In this document: piece after piece, positions 33,314 through 43,114 of the stretch | How the letters are laid out: the number at the start of each line of letters is the position of its first letter | How positions within the stretch are numbered: the first letter of the stretch is position 1 | DNA from: Sphingobium yanoikuyae | Lineage (GTDB): Bacteria; Pseudomonadota; Alphaproteobacteria; Sphingomonadales; Sphingomonadaceae | Direction of reading: 5' to 3' | Assembly (NCBI RefSeq): GCF_034424525.1 | Contig: NZ_CP139979.1 | Location: 1,736,001-1,800,000 of the forward strand | DNA: 64,000 bases | Notes under the pieces: model-generated | Databases searched by the model: none | The model's input: the letters and a program-made list of their open reading frames with translations, nothing else | Told to the model about the DNA's origin: nothing | Made by a program: the position numbers and the translations under genes

Positions 33314-34844
33314 CACGCCTTCTGCCCCGACGGAGCGCAGGCGCACCGCGCTGGTCGGGCTGTTGCTGGCCAGCGTGTTCGCGGTCGCGACCTGCGGCCT
33401 CATCTACGAACTGCTCGCCGGGACGATCGCCAGCTATCTGCTGGGCGACAGCGTCACGCAATTTTCGACCGTCATCGGCACCTATCTCTTCGCCATGGGC
33501 GTGGGCAGCTGGTGCTCGCGCTATGTGAAGCGTGACGAACTGAGGCTGTTCATCCGGGTGGAAATACTGGTCGCTTTGCTGGGTGGCTGGTCGGCTGCGG
33601 GCCTGTTCCTGCTCTTCCCGCTGGTCGAACAGTTCCGGCCGATCCTCTACGGCCTCGTCTTCGTCATCGGCTTCCTCGTCGGCCTCGAAATCCCGCTGCT
33701 GATGCGTATCCTGCGCGACCGTTTCGACTTCAGCGAGACGGTGTCGAACGTCCTGACCTTCGACTATGTCGGGGCGCTGGCGGCATCGCTGCTCTTCCCG
33801 CTGCTACTGGTTCCGCATCTGGGGCTGATCCGCACCGGCCTGATGTTCGGCCTGCTCAATGTCGGCGTCGCGCTGCTCCTGCTGCTGCTGGTCCCCGCGC
33901 GGGCCAGCCTGATGCGCGAGCGCATCCTGGCGTTGCTGGTGATGGCCAGTCTGATCGCCGGTTTCCTGCTCGCCGATCGCATCCAGCGCTGGTCTGAAAT
34001 CGCGGCCTATGGCGAACGCGTCATCTATGCGTCCTCCAGTCCCTATCAGCGGCTGGTGCTGACCCGGCATGACGACGACATCCGCCTCTATCTCAACGGT
34101 AATCTGCAATTCTCCTCGCGCGACGAATATCGCTATCATGAGGCGCTGGTGCATCCGGCGATGGGGCGGGTGGCACGGCCCGAACATGTGCTGATCCTGG
34201 GCGGCGGCGATGGCCTCGCCGCGCGCGAGGTGTTCCGCCATCCCCAGGTGCGCAGCGTCACGCTGGTCGATCTCGACCCGGCCATGACCCGCCTGTTCAG
34301 CCAGACCGGCCTGCTGCGCTCACTCAACGGCGGCGCACTCACCGACAAGCGCATGCATGTTGTCAATGCCGACGCCTTCCGCTGGGTGCGCGAGACCAAG
34401 GCGCGATTCGACATCATCATCGTCGACTTTCCCGATCCGGTCGATTTCTCGGTCGGCAAGCTTTACACCGAGACTTTCTACCGCATGCTGCGCCCGCATC
34501 TCGCGCCGGGCGGCATGGCGGTGATCCAGAGCACCTCGCCGCTGGTCGCGCCCGCCGCGTTCTGGACCGTGGCGCAGACGCTGGAAGCAGCCGGTTTCCA
34601 CACACGCCCCTATCATGTCTATGTGCCCAGTTTCGGCGAATGGGGCTTCATCCTGGCCGGACTGGCCGACCCGGGCGCGGCGACGCGGCTGCTGCCTGGC
34701 AATCGCTTCCTGTCGGACGCCACCGCGCGCCAGGCACAGTTCTTCCCGCCCGATATGGCGCGCCGTCCGGTGCCGGTGAACCGGCTCGACAATCAGGCGC
34801 TGGTGCGCAGCTTCGCCGAGGAATGGGCGCGCTATGAAGGCTGA
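33306..34844 (+). CDS. Membrane-anchored spermidine synthase-like aminopropyltransferase
   Basis: This 512-residue protein has about seven transmembrane helices in the first 220 residues and a cytoplasmic spermidine-synthase-like domain after that: LYLNGNLQFSSRDEYRYHEA, then the SAM-site motif HVLILGGGDGLAAREV and DIIIVDFPDP. The Rossmann site and the acidic polyamine pocket residues are kept. It would transfer an aminopropyl group from decarboxylated S-adenosylmethionine, which the SpeD of the same operon would supply. Membrane fusion suggests that the acceptor or product acts at the membrane, but it may not be putrescine. I give no gene symbol since this is not a classic SpeE. Confidence 0.87.
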   Translation: MADTPSAPTERRRTALVGLLLASVFAVATCGLIYELLAGTIASYLLGDSVTQFSTVIGTYLFAMGVGSWCSRYVKRDELRLFIRVEILVALLGGWSAAGLFLLFPLVEQFRPILYGLVFVIGFLVGLEIPLLMRILRDRFDFSETVSNVLTFDYVGALAASLLFPLLLVPHLGLIRTGLMFGLLNVGVALLLLLLVPARASLMRERILALLVMASLIAGFLLADRIQRWSEIAAYGERVIYASSSPYQRLVLTRHDDDIRLYLNGNLQFSSRDEYRYHEALVHPAMGRVARPEHVLILGGGDGLAAREVFRHPQVRSVTLVDLDPAMTRLFSQTGLLRSLNGGALTDKRMHVVNADAFRWVRETKARFDIIIVDFPDPVDFSVGKLYTETFYRMLRPHLAPGGMAVIQSTSPLVAPAAFWTVAQTLEAAGFHTRPYHVYVPSFGEWGFILAGLADPGAATRLLPGNRFLSDATARQAQFFPPDMARRPVPVNRLDNQALVRSFAEEWARYEG

Positions 34845-36447
34845 TCCTATAGTCCAGAACAGGCGCGCCGTGCTCAAGGGCGGCATGGCGGCGGCCACTG
34901 CTTTGGCTCTGCCCGGCTGTGAAACCTCGACTTCGGGCAGCAGCGGCGGCGCCGATATGACGCTTGGCCACCGGCTGCGCGACGGGGCCTTTCCCGAACC
35001 GGAGCGGGAGGCGCATGTGCCCATCCTGATCGCGGGCGGCGGCGTTGCCGGCCTGACCGCCGGCTGGCGGCTGCGCGAGGCGGGCTATGATGATTTCCGC
35101 TTGATCGAACTGGAGCAGCAGCCCGGCGGCAATGCGCGCGGCGGCCGCAACGCCGTGTCGGCCTATCCGCTGGGCGCCCATTATCTTCCCATTCCGAATG
35201 AAGAGGCGCGAGGTCTACGCCATATGCTGCGGCAGCTTGGCATGATCGTCGGCGATCGGGACGGCAGACCGGTCTATGATCCGCTGCAGCTTTGTGCCGA
35301 CTTGCAGGAACGCCTGCTGTGGCAGGGCAAATGGCAGGAGGGGCTGGTGCCGAAAACCGGCCTGTCGGCGAAGGACAGAGCCGATCTTGCCGCCTTCGAC
35401 CGGGCCATGGCCGATTTCTCCCGCCGCCGGGATGCGCAGGGGCGGCCCGCCTTTGCCATTCCCATCGCCTATAGCGCGCAGGATGCCGACCTGATCGCGC
35501 TCGACCGGATCAGCTTCGCGCAGTGGCTCGATCGGCAGGGCTGGACCTCGCCGGTGTTGCGCGCCCATGTCCGCTACGCCTGCCGCGATGACTATGGCAC
35601 CGAACCGGCGGAGGTGTCCGCCTGGGCCGGCATCCATTATTTCGCCGGCCGGCGCGGCTTCACCGCCGATGGCACGGGCGACAATGAACTGACCTGGCCC
35701 GAAGGCAATGGCCGCCTCACCCGACTGATCGCCGATCGGCTGGGCGACCGCGTCCTGACCGGCCAGATCGCCTTTCGCGCCCGCCCTGACGATGCCGGCG
35801 GCGCAACGGTGGATGTCTTCGATGCCGCGCGCGGGACCAGCATCCGCTACCGCGCCGATGCCGTCATCCTCGCCATGCCGCACTTCATCGCCAGCCGCCT
35901 GCTGGGCGAGAAGGCCGACGCCGCCCACAGCTATGCGCCCTGGCTGATCGCCAATGTCACCGTCGATCGCGCGCCGGCGGGGAAGGGGAGCGTGCTTGCC
36001 TGGGACAATGTCTCGGCCAGCAGCGCCTCGCTCGGCTATGTCGTTGCCACGCATCAGAACGCCTCGCGCGAAGGGCCGACGGTGCTGACCTGGTATATGG
36101 CGCTGTCCGACATGCCGCCCGCCAACGCCCGCCGCCTGCTGGTCGAGCGGTCCGATGCCGACTGGCGGCGGCTGGTGCGTGATGACCTGCTGGCCATGAA
36201 CCCCGACCTCGACGGCGGGATCGGCTCGATCGACCTGTGGAAATGGGGCCATGCCATGATCCGGCCGACGCCCGGCTTCCTCTGGCAGGTCGCGCCGTCG
36301 CAGCGCGCCGCGATCCGAGCGCCCTTCTTCCGCGCCCATTCGGACCTCAGCGGTCTGTCGCTGTTCGAGGAAGCCCATTATCAGGGCATGGCCGCGGCCG
36401 AGGCGGCGTTGTCCGCGATCGGCCATGCTCATGAGACTTTGCTGTGA
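34834..36447 (+). CDS. FAD-dependent oxidoreductase of the amine-oxidase type, Tat/lipoprotein signal
   Basis: The 537-residue protein starts with a twin-arginine motif (NRRAVLKGG) and a lipobox-like LPGC, which points to export by Tat and possible lipid anchoring. A Rossmann FAD-binding motif follows (ILIAGGGVAGLTAGWRLREA), then EQQPGGNARGG as in flavin amine oxidases. In the context of spermidine-synthase and SpeD genes a polyamine-type substrate is a reasonable guess. It overlaps the previous gene by 11 bases and the next by four. Confidence 0.82.
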   Translation: MKADPIVQNRRAVLKGGMAAATALALPGCETSTSGSSGGADMTLGHRLRDGAFPEPEREAHVPILIAGGGVAGLTAGWRLREAGYDDFRLIELEQQPGGNARGGRNAVSAYPLGAHYLPIPNEEARGLRHMLRQLGMIVGDRDGRPVYDPLQLCADLQERLLWQGKWQEGLVPKTGLSAKDRADLAAFDRAMADFSRRRDAQGRPAFAIPIAYSAQDADLIALDRISFAQWLDRQGWTSPVLRAHVRYACRDDYGTEPAEVSAWAGIHYFAGRRGFTADGTGDNELTWPEGNGRLTRLIADRLGDRVLTGQIAFRARPDDAGGATVDVFDAARGTSIRYRADAVILAMPHFIASRLLGEKADAAHSYAPWLIANVTVDRAPAGKGSVLAWDNVSASSASLGYVVATHQNASREGPTVLTWYMALSDMPPANARRLLVERSDADWRRLVRDDLLAMNPDLDGGIGSIDLWKWGHAMIRPTPGFLWQVAPSQRAAIRAPFFRAHSDLSGLSLFEEAHYQGMAAAEAALSAIGHAHETLL

Positions 36448-36800
36448 AACCGCCCATGACCTATGATGGCCGGCATCTGCTGGCGGACCTTTATGGCTGT
36501 CCCGTGCTCGACGATGTGGCGCTGGTCGAAACCGCCCTGCGCGCGGCTGCGGATAGCGCGGGTGCGACGGTCATCGGCCTGCATCTCCATCATTTCGGCG
36601 ACGGTCAGGGCGTCACCGGCGTCGCGCTGCTGGCCGAATCCCATATGTCGATCCATAGCTGGCCCGAACATGGCTATGCCGCGGTCGACATCTTCCTGTG
36701 CGGCGCGCGCCATGATCCGGCGGCGGCACTGGACGCGCTCTGCCGTCATCTGGCACCGACCCGGATCAGCCAGCAACTGGTCCGCCGCGGGGATATATAG
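36444..36800 (+). CDS. speD: S-adenosylmethionine decarboxylase proenzyme
   Basis: The 118-residue protein is a class 1B SpeD. ESHMSIHSWPEHGYAAVDIF carries the self-cleavage site (Glu-Ser), giving the pyruvoyl cofactor, together with the active-site histidine; GLHLHHFGDGQGVTG is also typical. It makes the aminopropyl donor for the membrane-anchored aminopropyltransferase in the same operon. The GTG at 36444 overlaps the previous stop; the ATG at 36456 is an alternative. It is the last gene of the operon and is convergent with the LysR gene. Confidence 0.94.
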   Translation: MKPPMTYDGRHLLADLYGCPVLDDVALVETALRAAADSAGATVIGLHLHHFGDGQGVTGVALLAESHMSIHSWPEHGYAAVDIFLCGARHDPAAALDALCRHLAPTRISQQLVRRGDI

Positions 36801-36812
36801 GCGCCGCCCGGC

Positions 36813-37736
36813 TCAGGCCACCAATACAGGTCGCGTCAGCCGTTCCGCCAGGAAGTCCACGAACACGCGCAGCCGTGCCGGCACATTGGTGCCGCCCAGG
36901 AACACGGCATGGATCGTCTCGATATCGCCCGGATTATAGTCTTCCAGTAATGGCACCAGATCGCCCGACGCCAGTTCGGGCTGGACGCTGAACCGGCCGA
37001 CCCGCGTGATGCCGACGCCATCGGCCGCCAACTGCCCCAGCGTTTCGCCATTATTCGCCTCGATCGTGCCGCGCACGCTCAGTGCATAGTCGCGCCCGTC
37101 CTTGCGGAAGGGCCAGACCGGTTCGGCCCGCCGGAAATTGAAGTTCAGGCAGTTATGATCGTGCAGATCCTCCGGTACGACCGGCGTGCCATGCCGGGCG
37201 AGATAGGCGGGGGAGGCGACGATGACGCGGCCATTCTCGCCCAGCTTGCGGGCGGTCAGCGGGCTGTCGGCCAGCGGCCCGAAGCGGATCGCGACATCGG
37301 CTTGCCCGCCGGCAATGTCGACCAGCCGGTCGCTCAGGCTGATGTCGACCAATATATGCGGATAGAGCTGGGCAAATTCGCCGAGCAGCGGCACGATGCA
37401 CAGCCGGCCATGGGAATGGGCGGCGCTGACCCGCAGCCGCCCGCGCGGCGCGCCGCGATCGGCGATCGTCTGTTCCGCCTCGTCCAGATCGGCCAGGATG
37501 CGGCGCGCGCTGGCCAGATAGGCCTGCCCCTCCGCCGTCAGCGTCAGCGCGCGGGTGGAGCGCAGCAATAGCCGCACCCCCAGCCGATCCTCGATCCGGT
37601 CGACCGCGCGGCTGACGGCGGAGGGGGTGAGGCCCAGCAATCGCCCGGCGGCTGAAAAACTGCCCTCGGCCACCACGGTGGCAAAGGTTTCCAGCGCCCG
37701 CGCCCGATCGGCATGAAAGGGTATCTTTTCATCCAC
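36813..37736 (-). CDS. LysR-family transcriptional regulator
   Basis: The 307-residue protein has the winged HTH at the N-terminus (ALETFATVVAEGSFSAAGRL, LTPSAVSRAVDRIEDRLGV) and a substrate-binding domain. It is divergent from the aldo-keto reductase and MFS genes, with 82 bases between starts, and probably regulates them in response to a small molecule. Confidence 0.94.
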   Translation of the reverse strand: MDEKIPFHADRARALETFATVVAEGSFSAAGRLLGLTPSAVSRAVDRIEDRLGVRLLLRSTRALTLTAEGQAYLASARRILADLDEAEQTIADRGAPRGRLRVSAAHSHGRLCIVPLLGEFAQLYPHILVDISLSDRLVDIAGGQADVAIRFGPLADSPLTARKLGENGRVIVASPAYLARHGTPVVPEDLHDHNCLNFNFRRAEPVWPFRKDGRDYALSVRGTIEANNGETLGQLAADGVGITRVGRFSVQPELASGDLVPLLEDYNPGDIETIHAVFLGGTNVPARLRVFVDFLAERLTRPVLVA

Positions 37737-37818
37737 TGCAAAGATCCTTCGCCTTGCGCCCCTCTAAACTCGGGGAGTCCTGCCTTCCATTTATGCGTCC
37801 ATCACGGAATGGAAAGGG

Positions 37819-38859
37819 ATGACGATGGAATATCGGCAATTGGGGGCGTCGGGCCTGCGCGTGCCGGCGCTCAGTTTCGGCACCGGCACCTTCGGCGGCT
37901 CGGGGCCTTTGTTCGGCGCCTGGGGCCATAGCGACGCGCAGGAGGCGCGCCGGCTGCTCGACATCTGCCTCGCCGCCGGCATCACCCTGTTCGACACCGC
38001 CGACGTCTATTCGAACGGTGCGTCTGAAGAAGTGCTGGGCGCGGCGATCAAGGGACGGCGCGATCAGCTTCTGATCTCGACCAAGCTCGGCCTGCCGACC
38101 GGCGATGGTCCCAATGACTGGGGCGTGTCGCGCGACCGGCTGATCGGCGGCGTGGAAGCCGCGCTCCGGCGCCTTGGCACCGATCATATCGACCTGTTGC
38201 AACTCCACGCCCTCGACGCCTCGACCCCGGTCGAGGAATTGCTGGCGACGCTCGACCATCTGGTTCGCGCCGGCAAGCTGCGCCATGTCGGCGTGTCCAA
38301 CTATCCCGGCTGGCAGCTGATGAAGGCGCTGGACGCGGCGGATCGCCATGGCTGGCCGCGCTTCGTCGCCCACCAGGTCTATTATTCGCTGATCGGCCGC
38401 GCCTATGAGGCCGACCTGATGCCGCTCGCCGCCGACCAGGGCGTGGGCGCGCTGGTGTGGAGCCCGCTGGGCTGGGGCCGCCTGACCGGCAAGATCCGGC
38501 GCAGCAGCCCGATCCCGGAAGGCAGCCGCCTGCACCAGACCGCCGCCTTCGCGCCGCCGGTGGAGGAGGAACATCTCTATCGCGTGGTCGACGCGCTGGA
38601 CGAGATCGCGGCGGAAACCGGCAAGACGGTGCCGCAGGTCGCGCTCAACTGGCTGTTGCAGCGGCCGACCGTGTCGTCGGTCATCATCGGTGCCCGCAAT
38701 GAGGAACAGTTGCGCCAGAATCTGGGTGCGGTCGGCTGGTCGCTGACCGCCGATCAGGTCGCCCGGCTCGACCGGGCCAGCTACCAGATGCCGGCCTATC
38801 CCCACGCCCCCTATCATCAACAGGCCGGCTTCGCCCGGCTGAACCCGCCGCTTGTCTGA
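37819..38859 (+). CDS. Aldo/keto reductase
   Basis: The 346-residue protein is a TIM-barrel NADPH-dependent reductase. The family residues are present: FDTADVYSNGASEEVLG (Asp and Tyr), LISTKLG (Lys) and LLQLHALD (His), and the cofactor site VIIGARNEEQLRQN near the end. The closest type by eye is the YajO/Gfo-like AKR group acting on aldehydes. The divergent LysR gene and following efflux gene suggest an inducible detoxification unit. Confidence 0.92.
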   Translation: MTMEYRQLGASGLRVPALSFGTGTFGGSGPLFGAWGHSDAQEARRLLDICLAAGITLFDTADVYSNGASEEVLGAAIKGRRDQLLISTKLGLPTGDGPNDWGVSRDRLIGGVEAALRRLGTDHIDLLQLHALDASTPVEELLATLDHLVRAGKLRHVGVSNYPGWQLMKALDAADRHGWPRFVAHQVYYSLIGRAYEADLMPLAADQGVGALVWSPLGWGRLTGKIRRSSPIPEGSRLHQTAAFAPPVEEEHLYRVVDALDEIAAETGKTVPQVALNWLLQRPTVSSVIIGARNEEQLRQNLGAVGWSLTADQVARLDRASYQMPAYPHAPYHQQAGFARLNPPLV

Positions 38860-38872
38860 CGGGAGGAGCATC

Positions 38873-40036
38873 ATGAAGATCAATCCACCGCTGCTCGCGC
38901 TGGCGACCGGTGCCTTTGGCATCGGCGTCACCGAATTTGCGCCGATGGGCCTGTTGCCCGTCATCGCCACCGACCTTGGCGTCTCCATCCCCGCCGCCGG
39001 CCTGCTCATCAGCGCCTATGCGATCGGCGTCATGCTGGGCGCGCCGCTGATGACGCTGACCACCGGGCGCTTGCCGCGCCGCACCCTGCTGATCGGCCTC
39101 GCCGCCATCTTCACCATCGGCAATCTGATCGCGGCGCTCTCCAGCAGCTATGCGATGCTGCTGTTCGCGCGCATCATCACCTCGCTCAACCATGGCGCCT
39201 TCTTCGGTGTCGGATCGATCGTCGCCGCCAGCCTGGTTCCGCCCCAGCGGCAGGCGGGCGCGGTCGCCGCCATGTTCATGGGGCTGACCATCGCCAATGT
39301 CGTCGGCGTGCCGCTGGCGACCTGGGCGGGTGAAGTCATGGGCTGGCGTGCGGCCTTCTGGGGCATTGCGGCGCTGGGCGTGCTCACCATCGCGGCATTG
39401 CGCCTGACCCTGCCCGACATGCCGGCCCCGACCGAGGGCGATGCGCGATCCGAACTGCGCGTGCTGATGCGCGGGCCGGTGCTCGCCGCGCTCGGCCTCA
39501 CCGTGGTTGGCGCCAGCGCGATGTTCACCGTCTTCACCTATATCACGCCGATCCTGCGCGATCAGACCCATGGCTCGATCGGCTTCGTGACCGCGATGCT
39601 GGTCCTCTATGGCGTGGGCCTCACCATCGGCAACTGGCTGGGCGGGCGCTTTGCCGATCGGTCGGTCGACAGGACGCTGATCGTGACGCTCGCTGCGCTG
39701 ACGGCGATCCTCATCGCCTTCGCCTTTGCCATGCCCTTTGCCGGGCCGACGGCGGTGCTGATCTTCCTGTGGGGGATTGCCAGCTTCGCGCTGGTGCCGC
39801 CGCTGCAGGTGCGGGTGATGAGCGCTGCGGCTGATGCGCCCAATCTGGCGTCCTCGATGAACATCGGCGCCTTCAACCTCGGCAATGCGATCGGCGCGGC
39901 GCTGGGGGGCGCGGTGATTGCCGCCGGCCTCAGCCTGCCGTTCGTCGCGATCGCCGGGGCGGGGGCTTCGAGCCTTGGGCTGATTGCGCTGCTGCTCAGC
40001 CGCCGCAGCGGCGCGCCGCGTGCCGCCACCGCCTGA
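38873..40036 (+). CDS. MFS efflux transporter (AraJ/YdhP-like)
   Basis: About 387 residues with 12 predicted helices. The start fits the DHA1 group (ATGAFGIGVTEFAPMGLLPV), with the motif A region MLGAPLMTLTTGRLPRR. GGGAGGAG lies before the ATG. It starts 13 bases after the aldo-keto reductase stop. The substrate is unknown. It ends three bases from the convergent histidine-kinase gene. Confidence 0.92.
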   Translation: MKINPPLLALATGAFGIGVTEFAPMGLLPVIATDLGVSIPAAGLLISAYAIGVMLGAPLMTLTTGRLPRRTLLIGLAAIFTIGNLIAALSSSYAMLLFARIITSLNHGAFFGVGSIVAASLVPPQRQAGAVAAMFMGLTIANVVGVPLATWAGEVMGWRAAFWGIAALGVLTIAALRLTLPDMPAPTEGDARSELRVLMRGPVLAALGLTVVGASAMFTVFTYITPILRDQTHGSIGFVTAMLVLYGVGLTIGNWLGGRFADRSVDRTLIVTLAALTAILIAFAFAMPFAGPTAVLIFLWGIASFALVPPLQVRVMSAAADAPNLASSMNIGAFNLGNAIGAALGGAVIAAGLSLPFVAIAGAGASSLGLIALLLSRRSGAPRAATA

Positions 40037-40039
40037 CGC

Positions 40040-42958
40040 TCACAGATAGGCGACACGGGCCGGCACGGTCACGCGGATGGTCGTGCCGGTCCTGGCGGTG
40101 GAGATGATCTCCACCGCGCCATCCATCCGCCGCGCCCGTTCGCGCATGCCGACCATGCCATAATGGCCTTCGCGCGATCCGGCCGCCAGCACGGCTTCGG
40201 ACAGGCCGATGCCATTATCGATGATCGCCAGCGACAGCCGGTCGGTGCCATGATGTAGTTCGACGATGATGGTCTGCGCGGCCGCATGGCGCAAGCTGTT
40301 GCTGATCGCCTCCCGCGCGATCCGCATCATCTCGTCGGCGACCGGGGCGCAGACCAGCCGCGCGGTGCCGGCCTCATCGACACGCCAGTCCAGCCGGTCG
40401 CCGACCATCTCGTCCAGCAGCGCGCGCAGACGCACAGCCATCGCCACCGGCTGCAATTCCTGCCGCAGCGAATGGACCCGCTCGCGACTGTCGACCAGCA
40501 CATCCTCGGCCCGGTCGAGCGCGCCTTCGAGTTCGGCGCGGGCGCGTTCGCCGCGCGGCAGCAGTTCGACCACCGCCTGGAAGCGCAGCATCAGCCCCTG
40601 GAACCCCTGCAACAGCGTGTCGTGCAGTTCCCGCGCGATCCGTTCGCGCTCTGTCAGCTGTGCCTCGACCCGGCTGCGCGCCCGTTCGGTCACGACATGC
40701 AGGCGCCGACGATAGAGCAGCCAGCCGGCCAGCAGGATCAGGCTGATGCACAGGATGCGGAACCAGCGCGTCTGGTAGAAGGCCGGGGCGATCTCGAACG
40801 CGAGCGCCGCGCCCTGCCTGTTCCACACCCCGTCATTGTTCGCCGCGATGACAAGGAAGCGATATTGGCCCGGCGCCAGATTGGTATAGAGCGCCTGCCG
40901 CTCCGTGCCGGCATCGAACCAGCCGGTGCCGCTGCCCTCCAACTGATAGCGGAAACGGTTCTGCGCCGCATTGGTCAGGCTGAGGGCGCTATAGTCGATC
41001 TGCACCCGGCCGCTATGGGCGGGCAGGACGATGCTGCCCGCAGCCAGCGGATAGGCCCTGCCATCGACCCGCAGCGACCGGATCGCCACGGGCGGCGGCA
41101 CGCCATTGCGGGCCAGCCGGGCGGGATCGCTCCAGGCCAGGCCCTGATCGGTGGCGAACCAGAGCTGGCCGTCGCGATCGAGGGCGATGTCGTTCGCCTC
41201 GAACAGGTTGGATCGCGCCCGATAATCGGCTTCCTGGCCGACCCGCTGATAGGGGATGGGGCGATCGGGCTGGGCAAGGCCCTTGTCGAGCGCATCGCTG
41301 CGCATCCGCACGATACCGGTCGCGCCGTTGATCCAGGTCCAGCCATCGGCGGTGCGGGCGATGCCGGTAATCCCGGCCAGATAGGGATGGGTGCGTTCGC
41401 CCAATGACTGCAACCGGCCACCCTCCAGGCGCGCCAACCCCTTCATCCCGCCGATCAGCCACTGGTCGCCATCGGCCCGCAGGGTCAGGATCGATCCGAT
41501 CGGGCTGGTCCCGGCGGGCAGCAGTGCCGTCTCCTCGCCATCGCGAATGTGCAGCAGCCCGCGCCGGCTGCGCCCGGCGATCAGGCCGCCATGCCCATCG
41601 GCGCGCAACAGGGTGATGGTGCCGCCCGGCTGCCCCGCCGCGCCGCTCGCCGGCACCAGCCGCTTGCCGTCAAGCCGGTAGAGCCGGTCCATCCCGGTCC
41701 AGAACTGCCCGCGATCGTCGCGCGCGCAACTGACCGAAAGCGGCCCCTCCACCGACGTCGTCCGGCGGACATCGCCGCGATCGTCCAAGTCGAGCAGGAA
41801 GGCGCCTTCGAGGCTGATCGCCAGCAATTGCCGGTCATCGCCGCACAGCACGCCAATGTCGGCGCGCGGGAAGATCAGCCGGGGCTGGCGCTGGCCCGGC
41901 CCGACGCGGTAGACGCCGCCGATACCGGCATAGAAGATATGGGCCGATCGCGGCGGCGCGACGAAGCCGGTCACCAGCGCCTCCTCGCCCGCGCCGACCA
42001 GGCTGGCGGCGGTATAGCGCTCCACCCCGGTCTCGGTGCCGACCCAGATATTGCCTTCCCGGTCCTCCAGCGCGGCGAGCGACAGCGGCATGTGCCCGGC
42101 CGCGACCTCGACCTTGTCGCCGCCCGCTGGAAGCCGTGCCAGGCCACCATTCTGGCCGGTGATCCAGGCCGTGCCCTGGCGATCGACATGGATATGGCGG
42201 GTGACATAGGGGGTGTTTACGGGATCAAGCGGGGCCGCGGCCTGCCCGCCGGAAATCGGCCGGATGCCGCTGTCGTCCGCCAGCCAGATCCGGCCCGCCT
42301 TGTCCTCGTCCAGCGCGGCGAAGGGGGCGACCTGCATCGCCAGCGGGGCGAAGCGGGCGGCACCGGGCGCCAGCCGCAGCAGGTGCGGCGGCAAGGCGAG
42401 GTAGAGGCTGCTGTCCGACGCGGCCAGCATCGGCCCCATCATGCCGTCGGTCACGCCCTGCTGCGCGCCATAGCGGCGCCAGCGGCCATGCTGGTAACGC
42501 GACAGCAGCATCTTGCCGCGCGCTTCCGCCGCGACCCAGATTGATCCGTCGCGCGCTTCCACGATGCCGGCGACGCCGCCCTGCGCCGGCCAGGGATTGG
42601 CATCGCGCAGATGGCCGTCGCGATAGCGGGCGATGCCGCCGAAATCATGGCCGACCCAGATGTCGCCATTGCGCGCCGCCAGCAGGGCGGTGACCTGCAA
42701 GGATCGGCGCGGGTCGTCGCGATCGGCCAAGATGCGCTCGAACCGGATGCCGTCAAAGCGGTAGAGGCCGGTCGAAGATCCCAGCCACAGATAGCCGTCC
42801 TTGCCCTGCGCCAGCGCACGGACATTGCCCGGCGCCCCATCCTTCAGCGTCCAGCGGCTGTGGCGCAACTGGCTGATCGACTGGCTTGGGTCCAGCGCCC
42901 GCCCCGGCTGGGCCAGCAGCATGGCCGCGATCGCCGTAATGATCGCCCGGCGCTTCAT
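40040..42958 (-). CDS. Periplasmic beta-propeller sensor histidine kinase
   Basis: The protein of about 972 residues has a signal peptide (MKRRAIITAIAAMLLAQPGR), two seven-bladed propellers of the Reg_prop type (repeats such as GKDGYLWLGSSTGLYRFDG), a Y_Y_Y domain (YSALSLTNAAQNRFRYQLEG), one transmembrane helix, a HisKA_3 phosphoacceptor (ERIARELHDTLLQGFQGLML) and HATPase_c (LAIIDNGIGL). This kinase type senses extracellular ligands, often oligosaccharides. The partner should be a LuxR-type response regulator; none is adjacent, and the nearest is at 51.8 kb. It is divergent from an AraC-type gene. A longer start at 43072 is unlikely. Confidence 0.92.
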   Translation of the reverse strand: MKRRAIITAIAAMLLAQPGRALDPSQSISQLRHSRWTLKDGAPGNVRALAQGKDGYLWLGSSTGLYRFDGIRFERILADRDDPRRSLQVTALLAARNGDIWVGHDFGGIARYRDGHLRDANPWPAQGGVAGIVEARDGSIWVAAEARGKMLLSRYQHGRWRRYGAQQGVTDGMMGPMLAASDSSLYLALPPHLLRLAPGAARFAPLAMQVAPFAALDEDKAGRIWLADDSGIRPISGGQAAAPLDPVNTPYVTRHIHVDRQGTAWITGQNGGLARLPAGGDKVEVAAGHMPLSLAALEDREGNIWVGTETGVERYTAASLVGAGEEALVTGFVAPPRSAHIFYAGIGGVYRVGPGQRQPRLIFPRADIGVLCGDDRQLLAISLEGAFLLDLDDRGDVRRTTSVEGPLSVSCARDDRGQFWTGMDRLYRLDGKRLVPASGAAGQPGGTITLLRADGHGGLIAGRSRRGLLHIRDGEETALLPAGTSPIGSILTLRADGDQWLIGGMKGLARLEGGRLQSLGERTHPYLAGITGIARTADGWTWINGATGIVRMRSDALDKGLAQPDRPIPYQRVGQEADYRARSNLFEANDIALDRDGQLWFATDQGLAWSDPARLARNGVPPPVAIRSLRVDGRAYPLAAGSIVLPAHSGRVQIDYSALSLTNAAQNRFRYQLEGSGTGWFDAGTERQALYTNLAPGQYRFLVIAANNDGVWNRQGAALAFEIAPAFYQTRWFRILCISLILLAGWLLYRRRLHVVTERARSRVEAQLTERERIARELHDTLLQGFQGLMLRFQAVVELLPRGERARAELEGALDRAEDVLVDSRERVHSLRQELQPVAMAVRLRALLDEMVGDRLDWRVDEAGTARLVCAPVADEMMRIAREAISNSLRHAAAQTIIVELHHGTDRLSLAIIDNGIGLSEAVLAAGSREGHYGMVGMRERARRMDGAVEIISTARTGTTIRVTVPARVAYL

Positions 42959-43114
42959 GATCTTCTGCTCGGTCGCGACATGGGGGCCTTGGGGCGGGAG
43001 GAACCGACAGCCGTAGCGCTGCGGGCCGATGCGATACAAGCCCCCCATTAGAGGGGCGCTCGCCCCCTCCATCCGGGCTTTGGGAAATCATGACGCAGCC
43101 GCATCATTCCCGCC

